NCBI GenBank assembly: GCA_015657535.1
Contig: JADHZB010001995.1
Coordinates: forward strand, 62,750-126,749
DNA from: Nephromyces sp. MM_2019
Lineage: Eukaryota > Apicomplexa > Aconoidasida > Nephromycida
Direction: 5' to 3'
DNA length: 64,000 bases
The notes under the pieces are model-generated. The model searched no databases. It was not told the DNA's origin and saw nothing but the letters and a program-made list of their open reading frames with translations. A program made the position numbers and the translations under genes. Of this stretch, positions 24,085-36,094 are shown piece by piece (within the stretch, counting starts at the first letter, position 1; the number at the start of each line of letters is the position of its first letter).

Positions 24085-26800
24085 TTGGATTCCGAAATCA
24101 AGAATAAAGTAAAAAACTGATGATATGTGTCTGATTATCTTTAGTGTTGTATTTAACTGATTAGAAACAAAATGAAGTATAACATTATAACAAGTATTAA
24201 TATAAAAATTTACATTGTTTTATGAAAAAGAAAGGTAGATTATAAAAATTTATACAATTTGAAATAAGAAGAGTGATTTAAAAAAGATAGCAATCATATA
24301 AATAGTCGATATGTTACATATATTAATTTGTATATATCTGTCACATGCACTCGACTTGTGTATCATGTGTAACTTGGAAAAAAAATTGATATAATACAAT
24401 GGAAAAAATTTTAGATATAAACAAAAAAAAATTCTACACAAAAACACAAAAAAATTCAAGAATTTATCAGCTACATTTTGCTTAAATTTTAGCTAGCAAG
24501 GGCTTATTATGCTATTATGTATTGTATTTAAAAAATACTAGTATCTATTTCATCTGCTTTAATTATCAATTATATAATGTATTTGAATTTTCAATGTATA
24601 TACTAAATAAATAAATCTATAAATGGGGATAGAAAGTTTAATGAACACTGTATTGACAAATTTGTAAAGATTTATGAGTATTAATCATTTTTATATATTT
24701 ATAACAAAGTAGTCATATTGTAAGATATAGAATTTTGGAAAAAATTGGTAAAGAAAGAAGGGGGGGGAGGATGGGGGAAGTTTAGAATTTAATGATATAA
24801 GATACCTTTACTTGAAATGGGAACTGTGGAATTGAAATGGAATATGAAATTAAATAATAATTTGTATTTATATAAATATTAGCTATTTCGTGTGATAAGA
24901 ATTAATAATTCTCAATTGAAATATAAAGAAAATGTTAAAAATATAAATTATTTATTGTGTCATACTGCAATTAATTTGAATTAAGGTAAAGTTCACGTTT
25001 TTTTGACTTTTTTTCTTAAACGAGGTAAAAAAGAACAAATAAAAGTTGATAAATAAATATACAAAATTAGGGGGGGGAATGTAAAAAGTATGTACATGTG
25101 CAGCAGAATTAATAGCATAAAGATAGATTAGACTTGCTTTAGATAATAACACATGTGGGTCAGGATGTAGTTAGGTTTTTCAAATCTTTCAGGGCTTATT
25201 TTTAATAGCTCATATTTTTTTTCTATAGCTAGGTGTGCAATTACAGCTGTTCTAGCTACAATGCAGATATTTTTAAGACAGGTAGATAGTGCGACTAAAC
25301 ACTTGTGTGAAGATTAAATTGTAGAGTTTAAATCTTATATAGCCTTCAGCTAATTTTCGTCAGCTTTTGTTTGACTAAAAAATGCAAATCAATACTGCAC
25401 TAAAAGCATCGCAAGCTTTTGCATTGCTTTGCTGCACCTATTACTTTGCCAATTTATTCACCTCATATTTTGTACATAATCTTTTAATAGCTCATATATA
25501 TAAGCTAATTTGATGTCAGTTGAATTGAATGACATAAACTAAAATCGTTGCTCAATTGACAATCTGTTTTTTCCTTCGTGTAGATGAAAATGTACTTACC
25601 TATAATCACCCTCATGACACTTGAAAATTTTTATAAAAGCTTTCTTTATATGGTAGCCACAGGCCCTTAATTAGGCAATATTACTTTTTTTTTCAATTCT
25701 TTATTACTTTTACAAATTCTTTGATATACATAACGCCTTTTATTTAATACTATTATTCGTTTATGCATGCTATGCACACTACATTAAATTTGTTGCATTG
25801 CATTATATTAAATATTTAAATTAAATACAACAAATAGAGTCCAAACTAACAATCCTTTATATCTAACAAACTAAGCTACAGAACACTTTCAGCTATGAAT
25901 CAGTATTTAATATTTTTTCATGATTATGAAAAACTAGTTTTATATCCAATAAAGATCATTGCTAATAATTTGCAAGTTTTTAAGGAATTTCGGTGTCATA
26001 TATAAAGTTGCTGAAAGTTTACAAAAGAAATCTCCAAAATTAGAATCTTTTTTTTAGCTCTCAAAATAAGGAAAATGACACAAAAATTTTTTATATTACA
26101 ATTTTAATTATAAATCTTCAATGGGTAGTAACTAATAAGAAAGTATTATTTATTCTCTAGATATTCTTTCTGAAAATGCTTGTATCCAAGCAAAATTTAG
26201 TTATAACATTTTTGCTTCATTAAGATATATATATATATACATACTTCATAGCTCCTCAGTTTATCCTACATATATATGAAATTTTTTTTTTTACAAAACC
26301 CCATTAACCTATGTTTACAAAAATTCAACTCTTTTATAACTTTATATAATCTTTGACAATTAAGAATCTTTTTAAATTATTATCAAGCCATTTCTATGAA
26401 ATTTAGAGGGCACATTAGGAAATAATGCTTTACGTGTGTATAAATCCAAGCTTAGGGCTAGTTGATCCAGACCTTAATTGTATAACAATTTTCCATTTAA
26501 ATTAAAACTTTTTAATTCCAAAATTTATTTCTGAAGTCAAAGCAGATAACCTTACCAGTATATTTAAGACGCATTATCAAATGCAGGTGCCAACTCAACG
26601 TTCCATTGAATTTAAGATTATCAGAAAGACAACATACAACAACTTTGGTTGTAACTTTTTCAGTGTGCATTGGAGCATGATTAATTTCACAACTATTTCA
26701 GCTTTAGGTTAAATTCTTTACTTGGCTTACTTCCTCTAATATTAAATAATATTTCTATCTGTATGCGAATTCTAAATATAACGATGAAGTTCTACCTCTT
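24085..26800. other. Gene-poor AT-rich stretch
   Basis: No gene found in 2.7 kb. It contains long A and T runs, two G-runs on the plus strand (about 24759-24778 and 25071-25078), and TA repeats around 26226-26240. The right end may include the decayed 5' part of the retroelement that becomes recognisable at about 26.8 kb. Confidence 0.5.
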
Positions 26801-29020
26801 GGGTGGAAACTGGGGCTCTACAGTTGAAAATTGAATGGGGGATTCTAGGGTAGGTGCCATTTTGGTTACGTCCAGGGTTACACACATAAGCTTTGGGTCT
26901 TTTTTTGACACGAGCGTTCAATTCTTGAGCTGGCTCGTGATAGGCCAGGTGTATTGCTTTTCATATTGCAAACCGTGGTGGCATTGAGGTTTGCCAAAAA
27001 GGTCAGTTATGCTTGCCTAGAGGGTATTCTTCTATCCTACTTACTTAGGAGTACCATTTATAAAATTAACGTATAAAACCTGAACTATCTTAGCCACACT
27101 ATCATACTATTGGGCTGGTGATCTAGTATCTTGCCATGGCCCCATTAAACAAGAATTGGATTATCTTTACTAGTAGCTAAAATTCAAGGTTTTAGGGAAC
27201 TTAGCTGACATTTATTATGCTAAGCTCAGTGTAGACAAATCCTGTACCTTACTCTTTCTTTTCCATCTGCTGTTAAACTTGGATGTGAATTTTGTCATAA
27301 GGACTTGTAAGTTCTCTAAGCGTAGCTATTTAAGCTCGAATCTTTATTCCTAGATAGCTTTGTTCACGCTATCATGTGCTAGAAACAGTAATATACTTGT
27401 TGATGCGCGACCTATATTGTCTATTTTTAACATCCAAGTCGGTATCGCCAGAAAAAGATATTTGGGTATTGTTTAAACTTTTGAACAAGTTTTTATTGAG
27501 CCTTGAAACTTTATTGAATAAGGCTAGAGCTCTGCTTTATATCCTGTAAGATCGTTATGTTTGCTGATTTGTAATTAGAGTATTGGAATTTATTTCGTAT
27601 TTGTTTTGTGAGTCATAGGTAGGAAACTTATCAAAATAGTCGATGGGTAGAATGTTATTGTAAATGTCTTTGATAGGGATGAGTTTAGGTGTTTTGTAGT
27701 TTTTAGAATACGAGCAAAGATTTACCTAGCTTTAAAATTGAGACCTTGTGTACATTGTTCATTCGTGAAGATCGATATTTGATTAACTAAGTAAATTTCA
27801 CCGAGTGTTTGTGACCATTTTAAAGGCCTTATTAGGGCATAGTAGCATGCTACACCTGTTGATTTGATATAAATCAAGCATTGATAGAATCCTATATGAA
27901 AATAAGGAAAAAACGAAACATAACCAATTATGGGGCTCTTAGGGTTTCTAGAAAAGTTAGTGTTGCTTATCTTCAATTAAGATTGGGGAAAATTTCGAAG
28001 TTTATAAAATTTTGGTGAAACGAGTTAAAATTAATGATTTGGAATTTTCATATTAGAACAAATTAGTAATTTTGTACGTTCATAGGCTAAGAATTTTTGT
28101 TTTTGTCTTTTAAGAATTTTATATTTATTGCTACCTTAATCTTAGAGAATAGCACCCTAGTGTTTGTAGGACAGTGATATATCCATAGAGCAATCTTAAT
28201 GATGGTCGCCAGGTTCCTAAACTTTTCGAGTCTTTTCTAGCCTAACTGAAATTTGCTTTACTAACACTGAACTGGCATAGCTAGAATGTAATGACTATCA
28301 TATCAACTGTTTGCCTTTATAGATCCCATGAAATGGATCGTTGATAGTACTAAAAATGTTGGTGTCGTACGGGTATGATAAGTGTCTTCTTATGAGATGA
28401 AAATCTTCACGCTCAAGTGAGTTTCTCAAAGGTCTTGCATGCAAATCGAACTAGTTAAAGTATAGTCAAAAGGTAAAGATCATAGTATTAGGGAAGTTAA
28501 TAAAAATTATACTAGTATCGGAGATATTCTCAAATGGTAATATCTGAAAAAATTAGAAAAAAGATGATTAAATTGATATGAGGTTCTGAAAGAAGCGGAG
28601 GGAGGACCAAAGTAGGTGAAGTGCATGGTAATCTCCCTTGCATTGCTCCTCAGTACTTTTACTATACCAGAGGAATACTTACTTCTCCCTCGCAAAGAGT
28701 TAGTTTTTTGTCGATTATAAGTCGACAATAAAGTATTCAACCCTATCCTGATTTTAGGACGCCACACGTGTCACATGTTGACCCATATATACACAAGTGT
28801 ATGTATGCATTTTAGTTTGTTGGGTTTACTACTAGGCCTTGTTAGGCTCTATATATAAAATGCCTATGGTCCAGAGCACTACGTGCCGTATTATCAATAG
28901 CCGATCCTATGACCACACTTACTCGGTTGCTTGGGTTTTCTAGTGCTCAGGGATCATGTGAGGCATTTACTATTAGACCTTCCTATTTTAGACTTCATCA
29001 ACTTAGGCACTTAAGATAGT
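26800..29020 (+). mobile_element. Decayed non-LTR retrotransposon (LINE-like reverse transcriptase remnant)
   Basis: Read on the plus strand through stops, one frame carries successive reverse transcriptase motifs at correct spacing. GLPKRSVM at 26988 matches the GLPQGS motif, and the preceding codon is TGA where Arg (CGA) is usual. SYYWAGDLV at 27102 matches the YADDLV catalytic box, with one Asp lost. LSVDKSCTLLF at 27225 and RKRYLGIV at 27450 follow. A +1 shift then gives LLNKARALLYIL (27511) and VIRVLEFISYLF (27571), the thumb motifs usually written KAxxxLxxL and LVRPVLEYG. A C-terminal HLLLDLP at 28964 resembles the ETVEHLLLDCP segment of LINE ORF2. Multiple stops, the frameshift and the lost Asp show it is dead. 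Ends are not defined; no target-site duplication or poly-A was identified. Confidence 0.6.
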
Positions 29021-29220
29021 AAATTAATAGAATAGTAGTTTCTTATTAGCATAACTTAAAATTATCTTCAAATAGTTATTGAATATCCTAATTAGATTTT
29101 TGGGACCAGTTAGAGTTTGCCTTAGCAGGTTTCACCCTATTCATCTTATCAAGCAGTACTTATTAGTATAGAAGAACTTAATGCTTATAGTCAATCTACA
29201 TTATATACAATGTTTGTGAA

Positions 29221-29303
29221 GCACGGATGCCCGAGTGGTTAAGGGGGCAGACTTAAGATCTGCTGGTCAGAAGACCGCGTGGGTTCGAACCCCACTCCGT
29301 GCA
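29221..29303 (+). tRNA. trnL-UAA: tRNA-Leu (anticodon UAA)
   Basis: A complete cloverleaf: acceptor stem GCACGGA (29221-29227) pairs with TCCGTGC (29296-29302), with discriminator A at 29303. The anticodon loop CTTAAGA has TAA at 29254-29256 and is closed by GCAGA/TCTGC. The long variable arm and the T-loop GGTTCGAACC are as expected for a class II tRNA-Leu. There is no intron, and CCA is not encoded, as normal for eukaryotes. It reads UUA, an abundant codon in this AT-rich genome. Confidence 0.97.
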
Positions 29304-29642
29304 ACTATTTTAGCTTTTATAATTCTCAAGCCTTGTTACTTTTAACCCACACGAGTGTTTCTTTGAGTAATATTTTATTTTTGAACACTTCCTACCTCTT
29401 TTTATATTACTTGCTCGTGCAATTAATGAAGCACATGACTTATTTCTATCTTAAAGCATTGAAACCTATTACTCAATCTATATCATTCCTTGTTTTATTT
29501 TCATTAATTAGTGACATTCCCTTCTTATTGCGTAGCCTTTGACAATTCATTACTCTTAAACATGCTATATTATAACCTTTATTTCAGAATCGAATAATAA
29601 TATCATTCACATTAGCCACTAATATGATATATATCTTCAAAA
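29304..29642. other. Spacer with likely NAA20 promoter
   Basis: T-rich sequence directly after the tRNA. A run of three T follows the tRNA within 10 nt, too short to call a clear Pol III terminator. Confidence 0.4.
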
Positions 29643-30526
29643 ATGCTTAAGCTAAGACCAATGAACGTGGAGGATCTTTTTCACTTTAATTCCATTAATT
29701 TAGATATATGGACAGAAAACTTTGAACTTGAAATGTACCTCATGTATTTAACTACCTGGCCAAATTTATGTATAGTATCAGAAACCAGCAATGCAGAAAT
29801 CGCAGGATATATGATTGGTATACATTAATATTCAAAATAATTTATGAAGTTTACATAGGCTTTTATATTATTAAATTAGGTTCTGTGTACTTAAAAGGCT
29901 TATTTCTTTTGATTTAGTGTGTACACTATAAAAATTTATAGGTTGAGCAACATTTAATTTGACTTTTGATATTTTGTTAATACAAAACATCATAATTATG
30001 TATTTATACTATAATTGTTTTTTGATCAGCTAAGGTTGAAGGTGTAGGTAAGAATTGGCATGGTCATATAACTGCCCTATCTATAGCACCACAATATAGG
30101 CGTTCTGGCCTTGCCCGAAGATTGATGAATGCTATTGAAGATATCTGTAATAAAAATTTATCCTGTTACTTTGTTGATCTCTTTGTGAGAAAAACAAATA
30201 AAATGGCTATAGATTTTTATAAACGACTAGGCTATTTAGTTTGGCGAGTGCTACCTGGTTATTATTCAAAAGTAGAAGATGCATATGAAATGAGAAAACC
30301 GCTAAGTATGGATCCTCAGTGGCTATGTCTAAAAGAGCCAATTGGCGAAGGAAAGCCTTACAAGGAAAAATCAAAAGATATCAACGTTTTACGAGAATCT
30401 TTAGATCAATTTCTGGTTCAACAAAATAATGCAGAGGATTGGTTAGAAAACTCAAAATTAAACACGGGAGAAAATCAAACTAATTCAAAAAACAAACTTG
30501 TTAGCAAGAAGAAGAAAAAAAGATAA
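29643..30526 (+). CDS. NAA20: NatB N-alpha-acetyltransferase catalytic subunit
   Basis: NAA20 acetylates nascent proteins starting with Met-Asp, Met-Glu, Met-Asn or Met-Gln, together with its auxiliary subunit NAA25, on the ribosome. Two exons (29643-29817 and 30030-30526) join in phase 1 at GYMIAKVEG. The GNAT fold is complete: LRPMNVEDLFHFNSINLD, WTENFELEMYLMYLTTWP, WHGHITALSIAPQYRRSGLA (the acetyl-CoA loop RRSGLA), YFVDLFVRKTNKMAIDFYKR, LGYLVWR and EDAYEMRK. These match NAA20 much better than NAA10 or NAA30. The C-terminus adds a lysine-rich tail not needed for catalysis. Confidence 0.94.
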
Positions 30527-30784
30527 GCAAGAGACTTAGTGGAATTTTTCCCGCGTTTTCTAATTAATTAAGACCTACATTGAGCAAAATAATTGTAGAA
30601 TTATTTATTTGAAAATAACTAGACTATTAGTGTGTTGAATACCTGAATTATTTTCATTATTTATTGCTAGGATGAAATGGTATATCAGCTTGATCCATTA
30701 CATCTCTGAAGCTCTTTAAATATCTGTTTTAATTATTGATAAACAATTCAACATAACCAATTGAGATAATTTAAATAATTGAAG

Positions 30785-32442
30785 CTATACATTTTCGCGC
30801 TTTCTTTTAATGGTATCCAAGTTTTTCTCTAAATATTCTACAAGTTGCCATAAGTCAAAATCACTCGGAATCTTGAAAATAATAGAACACGTATTTTATC
30901 GATTAAATAGGAGTCAGGTTAAACTTGTTAGTTTTTTATTTACCATTAATGTACCAAATCGACTGATACCAAAACTTGAACATTTTGGAATTATCATTAT
31001 ACTTATTGCAGGGTTTGAGTTTCGAATGACTTTTAAAGTATTATATAAAAGCCAAATATCGGTTTCATTTGTTAAATTTAATCCCTTGAGTCTGTTTTTA
31101 CCCTCCTTCGAGTAATAGGAATGGCCATGAAATAGTCATCTGTTAATTTTGATATATTAAGAGAATTTACCTTAATTTCTTTATGGCTTAGATTTTTGTC
31201 ATAAAAAAGTAAATCTGGATGAAATCCCGCCTTAATGATAGAAGATTCATCATCCCAAATGTCATGATTAGGGCCACCAAAATTTGGCTTATGTTCAAAC
31301 TGAAAATAAACAATTCAGCTTGTGAAAGGCTGATAGGATATTTGAACTATATATGTTGTCCATGCACTATAACGAATTTTTTTACTGTAAATTTTTTGTG
31401 TGTAGTGAAAGATTATTACCTGGGAAGATTGAAAAAACTTTTTCCTTTTTATATTTAGATAAGTATTTCTGTTAGTGTTTAATAAATTTTCAAAACTTTT
31501 ACAAATTTCAGGAGGTATGGGATGAAATACTACTACAAGGTACCTTTTGTAAAGTGATTCAGGCTGGAAGATTGATTCCTTATGCAATGTTTCATAAGTC
31601 ATTGTGTCCCACAATTCTGTTAACTTTTGCCTAAGAATATTTTAGGAAATTGTTAAATAAAACTTTATCTAAGTGCTATCTTCATACCTATCAGAATGTT
31701 TAGCACTAAAAATTGGATTGGGCTTAGGGGAAGGGGAAAAAGAGGAATCGATACTGTTCGCCTCTTTTGATAGCCCGTGTATAACACTGAAATAAAAATT
31801 TGACAATTGGTAATAGCCCGTGTGATAACCAAGTATAATATACCTTAGCGCGATCGCTTCTTTTTCAGTATAACTGGCGCTAGTTCTCAGAGTTGGTAGC
31901 AAAACTATAAATGGAATGCATCTTTCAGGGTATATTTGTCCAAAACATGAGCGATATGCCTTAAAAAAATTTAAAGTTTTGCTTGTGATTGTTAGTTCTT
32001 CTTTAATACCTGTATGTTAGATATTTTTCCTAGAGTTAATTAGCACAGTAAATCTAGAAAAATTACCGCGTTCGATTAGTGCTCTTTCGAGTAAATCGAT
32101 ATATGAATTCAATTCAGCTAATGATTTTTCGTTTACCAATTTGGCTTTAGATGAAGAAAACCTTGTTAAGTCTGATAAGATTAATACAAATTTGAATTTA
32201 GGGATTTGGATTAACCAAAAAGTTCAATTGTCACACTATTTATCAAGGTATACTTCGAGGATAAATGCAGTAAAAAAAACCAAATTTATATTACCTGGAT
32301 GCACTTGCTTGTAAAAGTCTCTCATTAGCCCCCTCAAGTTAATTTTGCCATGCTTAATCAACAAGTTGGGAGTTTGGGTAGTAAAAGCTTTCACATTGTT
32401 GGGTGAACAAGTGGAAGTTGAGGTAAAGTAATTCCTAAGCAT
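30785..32442 (-). CDS. TCAIM-like mitochondrial protein (DUF4460 + DUF4461)
   Basis: The family is named after human T-cell activation inhibitor, mitochondrial; its molecular role is not settled. A presequence-like start leads to NLRGLMRDFYKQVHPD and KLVNEKSLAELNSYIDLLER, the J-domain-like DUF4460 pattern of helix, HPD-like turn and NExSLxxLN. Further exons continue in consistent phase: FFKAYRSCFGQIYPERCIPF, KLTELWDTMTYETLHKES, SFENLLNTNRN, a segment GFHPDLLFYDKNLSHKEIK, then ETDIWLLYNTLKVI and PKCSSFGISRFGTLM. The last exon is IPSDFDLWQLVEYLEKNL. About eight exons, ending TAG at 30785. Human TCAIM has the same two halves. Orthology is likely but the C-terminal half is divergent. Confidence 0.7.
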
Positions 32443-33248
32443 CAGAGGGTGTGTGAGGAAATGTTTGGTTGTAATTGTGTAGACGACGTAATGAAATTTA
32501 TAAAGTTTTTGATCTCTTATGATTTAAATAGGTAGGTAGTTTTTAGCAACTTTTCAATAAAGCCTAGTAGTTATAATTTTCAACTTACAAAGGAGAATTG
32601 TGAAGCCTCATTGTTCAACCGAGTAGGCATGTTTATCTATGCTGCTTAAAACTTGAGATCATATTGATTAAATGGTAAATTTTTCACTCAAGATTTTATT
32701 TCCAACTTTTGGGGGACTGTTCTCCTGCATAGTACTAAATATTGCGTAAAATTTAAAACTCTAAATAGGCAAATTTACCTATGATCATCTATATACTCAG
32801 TTTTTCTTGCTTAACAATACTTTTTAATACAATTCAATCTAAATTTATATTTTTTCTCAAAAATTTATGCGAATTTGAAACATTCTGCATGTAATTATAT
32901 AAAACAACTCAAGAATAAGCAAATTTTTATGACACTTTTTAATAAAACTTTCAAGTGTTTTTCTCAAGGAACAATAAAATATGAGGCTTCTTGTAAGCTG
33001 TGTGTTTTTCTTTTAAATATTTTTTAATCATCAGAATATTTGTTAGAATTTTAAGAAGAGATTTTATGATTTTCTTTCAAGTATATGATTTTATTCTGGC
33101 AGCATTTTACTTAAATTTCTTATCTGGATTTAAAGTTGTTAAATAAAAGTATCTACTTTGATTATAGTTTCATACTGAGTTTGACAATAGGATTTCATTT
33201 CATTAAGCTATAAAATAGTCATAAAATAGTAACTTCATATCGATAGTT
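32443..33248. other. Intergenic, nothing recognised
   Basis: AT-rich spacer of 0.8 kb between two minus-strand genes for mitochondrial proteins. No coding signal seen. Confidence 0.5.
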
Positions 33249-33784
33249 TCATTCCATATCATCGACTCTTTCAAGGGAATGTTCTTTCATATATTTAAGA
33301 TGCTCTGAGTAATGCAAAGAAATAAGAATTAGAAATATTAGAAAGAATAGCACATAGAGTAGTACCTTCGTACTGATCTTTATCAAATTGAAGATGAAGT
33401 TCCTTGAGAGTCAAATAGTCTGCATGAAACCTGAGTTTTAGTGATTAAAAGGGATGAATTGACCAAATATTTGTCTCGGTATAACTTACTTGAAAAGTTT
33501 TCCACTTGTTAGTTCTATTTCAATAATTGAAGGGCTGTTATACCTAAGATAAGAGTATCAAAAGTTTGGTATGTATCTTTTACAGTCAATATTCAAGTCA
33601 GTTACCCCAAAAATTGGTAAGTATAAACCAGTTTTGGAAAGGCTTTTCGACTCTTGGGTGATTCGATATGTTTAATTAGTTTTCTACATGCATCCGAGCC
33701 TGAATTCCCGGGATGATATGACAAATTAATCTTTTTAATATACGACAGAATGTCAAGTGGGCTGAATAGTTGTAGCTTAGGCAT
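33249..33784 (-). CDS. MRPL53: Mitochondrial ribosomal protein mL53-like (L51/S25/CI-B8 fold)
   Basis: A small protein of about 117 residues in four exons. The first exon gives ILSYIKKINLSYHPGNSGS and CRKLIKHIESPKSRKAFPK; the second NSPSIIEIELTSGKLFK; the third FHADYLTLKELHLQFDKDQY; the fourth a short charged tail. The order is beta strand, helix with CRxLxxxxxSPKxR, strand with P-x-I-E-I-E, a glycine turn and a final helix. That is the thioredoxin-like fold shared by mL53, mL43 and the NDUFA2 (CI-B8) subunit. Lack of an N-terminal extension, and the SPKxR and LT motifs, favour mL53. All junctions agree in phase (for example phase 2 at the Gly before YNSP). It would act in the mitoribosome large subunit. 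Confidence 0.65.
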
Positions 33785-34467
33785 AACGTATAGGCTAGTG
33801 TAGCATTAAAGGCTAATGTTTTAAAAGAAATTACTCTTGAATAATTAAGACAAGCATGAGATTTATGGATACTAATTTTAACTGTAGGAGCATATATGAA
33901 TTTAAAACTTATAGGTTGTTTTAGTTGTTCACCTATATGTAATAACTAAAATGTGGGGAATATAGATTGTATCAAGCAAATTTATTACAGAGTTCTGTAG
34001 GTATGAGAAAGGGAATTTCTCAAGGTTGTTAAGTTTTAGTTCTATTTGGTATAATAGGCCATATAAAAATTATACTGTAAGAGAGGCAAACAAAGTTCAC
34101 TACGCTAAAGTTTACCTAAATTTATTGAATAATAGAATAATAAAATCGACATCTAGGTTGTTGTACAAATTTTGAAGATTCTGAGTTAAAATTCTAGCAA
34201 GTTAATTAATTTTGGACTATCAAAGCACGAGACAATCTATTAAATCCTCATAATTTCAGTATCAATTTTGTGATAAATGCATTCCTTCAGAGCTTTACTA
34301 ATTATTTTTCGAAAATGATAAGTCAGAATAAGTATATCGTGAAGCTGAACCTATGTCTTGTGAATTGAGAATGCAAAAAAAGACACCCCTTTAATCCAAC
34401 CAAATATTACTCATATTATCAGATTAACCAGAAGGATGAATTACACTAAAAGTCCGTCAAATTATAA
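33785..34467. other. Intergenic, divergent promoter region
   Basis: Spacer between the divergent mL53 and DUF760 genes. No further gene was seen. Confidence 0.5.
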
Positions 34468-36094
34468 ATGACGTTACACATAAAACGGAGTCATGTCTGC
34501 TCAGCAGGCTTAAGTAACTTGCTTGCTATATACATGCTGTTTAGCTTTAATATTCTGCTTATAGCATACACGAGAATTTCAGTAAGCTATCCTTTTATTA
34601 CAACTTCCACAAAGTTTCCAAAGGAGCTATTATATATAAATAATCCTTTACTAACATGTTATTATGATAAAAATAAGTACTTCAGGCACTCTTGTAACAA
34701 ACATCTGAATAATTTCAGCACCTCACAGTTTTTAAGAAACCTATCATTCGTAAAATGTAAAGCTACTTACTACTCCATGTATGGCAAATCACATTTTGAA
34801 CCAAGAAAAATGCACTCCAAACTATATTTTCCTTGCCCACCCCGTAGATTACTGTACTCAACTATGAATAATAACTATGGCAAGGATGGTTTTAATGGTA
34901 CAGATGAATCCCAAAATAGTTCATCTCCTTTTGATAAATCAAACAACTCTACAAATCCTAAGGATTCTGACATATTTTGGGGAATTTCACAAATTGCAAA
35001 GAAATACGGCTTGTCCATGAGTCGGCCTCATTCCGAAAATAACACAAAAGATGAAAAACCTTTTCAACAATTTTACAATTCATCAAACTTCTTTCTTTCT
35101 TTTAACGAACCACGAACACAAGATCAGTCAATAGAAAACAACACTTTTCTACCTGCAAACCCTTACTTGAATGCTGTAATAAAACAAGCTCCCAATGAAC
35201 TTATTATGAATTTTGTTAATTCGGCACCACGTAGGGTGCAAGAAGCAGTTAAAATAACAGTTATGGGCTTGCTTGGAACCCTTCCAAAATTTGCACTGGA
35301 AACAACTATTCTCACCACTGGAGAAAAGCTTGCAAGCTTAATGTATCAGCTGCTAGTCACTGGTTACATGTTTAAAAATGCAGAATATAGAATGAGCTTA
35401 TCTGAGAGCTTGAACACATCTTTAGATTCTAGCCATAATGTATTTTATAACTCTCTCACACCAATCGAACCACCGAGAATAGAAAAGCACGATAATAGCT
35501 CTGCTAAGCAAGAATATGAGGATGGGAACTTCTCTTCACATTCATCGGGATTATCAAACATGGAGATAAGTGGTGAGATACATTTCAAAACTCCTGATGG
35601 CAAAGTAATCAAAACAAGTGCTTCCTTACTGATTTATGAATTGAGAAAAAGGATTGCATCTTTGCAGGAACAGATTGACACTTTCAGCAAAACACCAAAC
35701 CTCAAATACGATGACTTATTAGCTTTCATAAAGTCTTTACCAGAGGCGCAAATTAGATCTCTCACCGAGAATATTTCAGATGAGGTGATAGAAGCAATGA
35801 GAAGGCTGACAACTATTGTTGTTGATGGTAACTTTTTATTTAGCACTTTACCTATTTCTAGTTTTTAAATCTGAATTTTTTACTAACCAGCTTATGAAAA
35901 CTAAATATCATTAATATTTTTTTATAAACTACTTTTACTCAGGACTGGGTGCAAATAAAGATATAGGTAATGAAAGCATAACACAACAAACTGGATCAAT
36001 GATTGCTCAACTTTGTATGTGGCAACTAGCAGTAGGATATAATTTCCGAGATTTAGAAGTTAGAGAAGATATGCGGAAGTCATTTGAAGATTAA
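34468..36094 (+). CDS. DUF760 protein, probably apicoplast
   Basis: Two exons (34468-35827 and 35943-36094) joined in phase 1 at VVDGLGANKD. The leader has a hydrophobic segment (residues about 17-40, LLAIYMLFSFNILLIAY) followed by a long N/S/K-rich stretch, as in bipartite apicoplast leaders. Two DUF760 halves follow. The first is NSAPRRVQEAVKITVMGLLG, then LPKFALETTILTTGEKLASL and VTGYMFKNAEYRMSL. The second is DDLLAFIKSLPEAQIRSL, ISDEVIEAMRRL, then after the intron MIAQLCMWQLAVGYNFRDLE and VREDM. DUF760 is otherwise typical of plant and algal chloroplast proteins of unknown function. Between the halves lies a helical segment that may form a coiled coil (IYELRKRIASLQEQID). Confidence 0.82.

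Noticed and set aside
24759..24780. G-quadruplex regulatory element (G-runs near 24759 and 25071)
   Set aside because: Two isolated G-runs with only two or three tracts, not tied to any gene start. Too weak to report as a feature.
26800..28900. rRNA or other structural RNA in the locally more GC-rich stretch
   Set aside because: No conserved rRNA core sequence was recognised, while translated reverse transcriptase motifs explain the region better.
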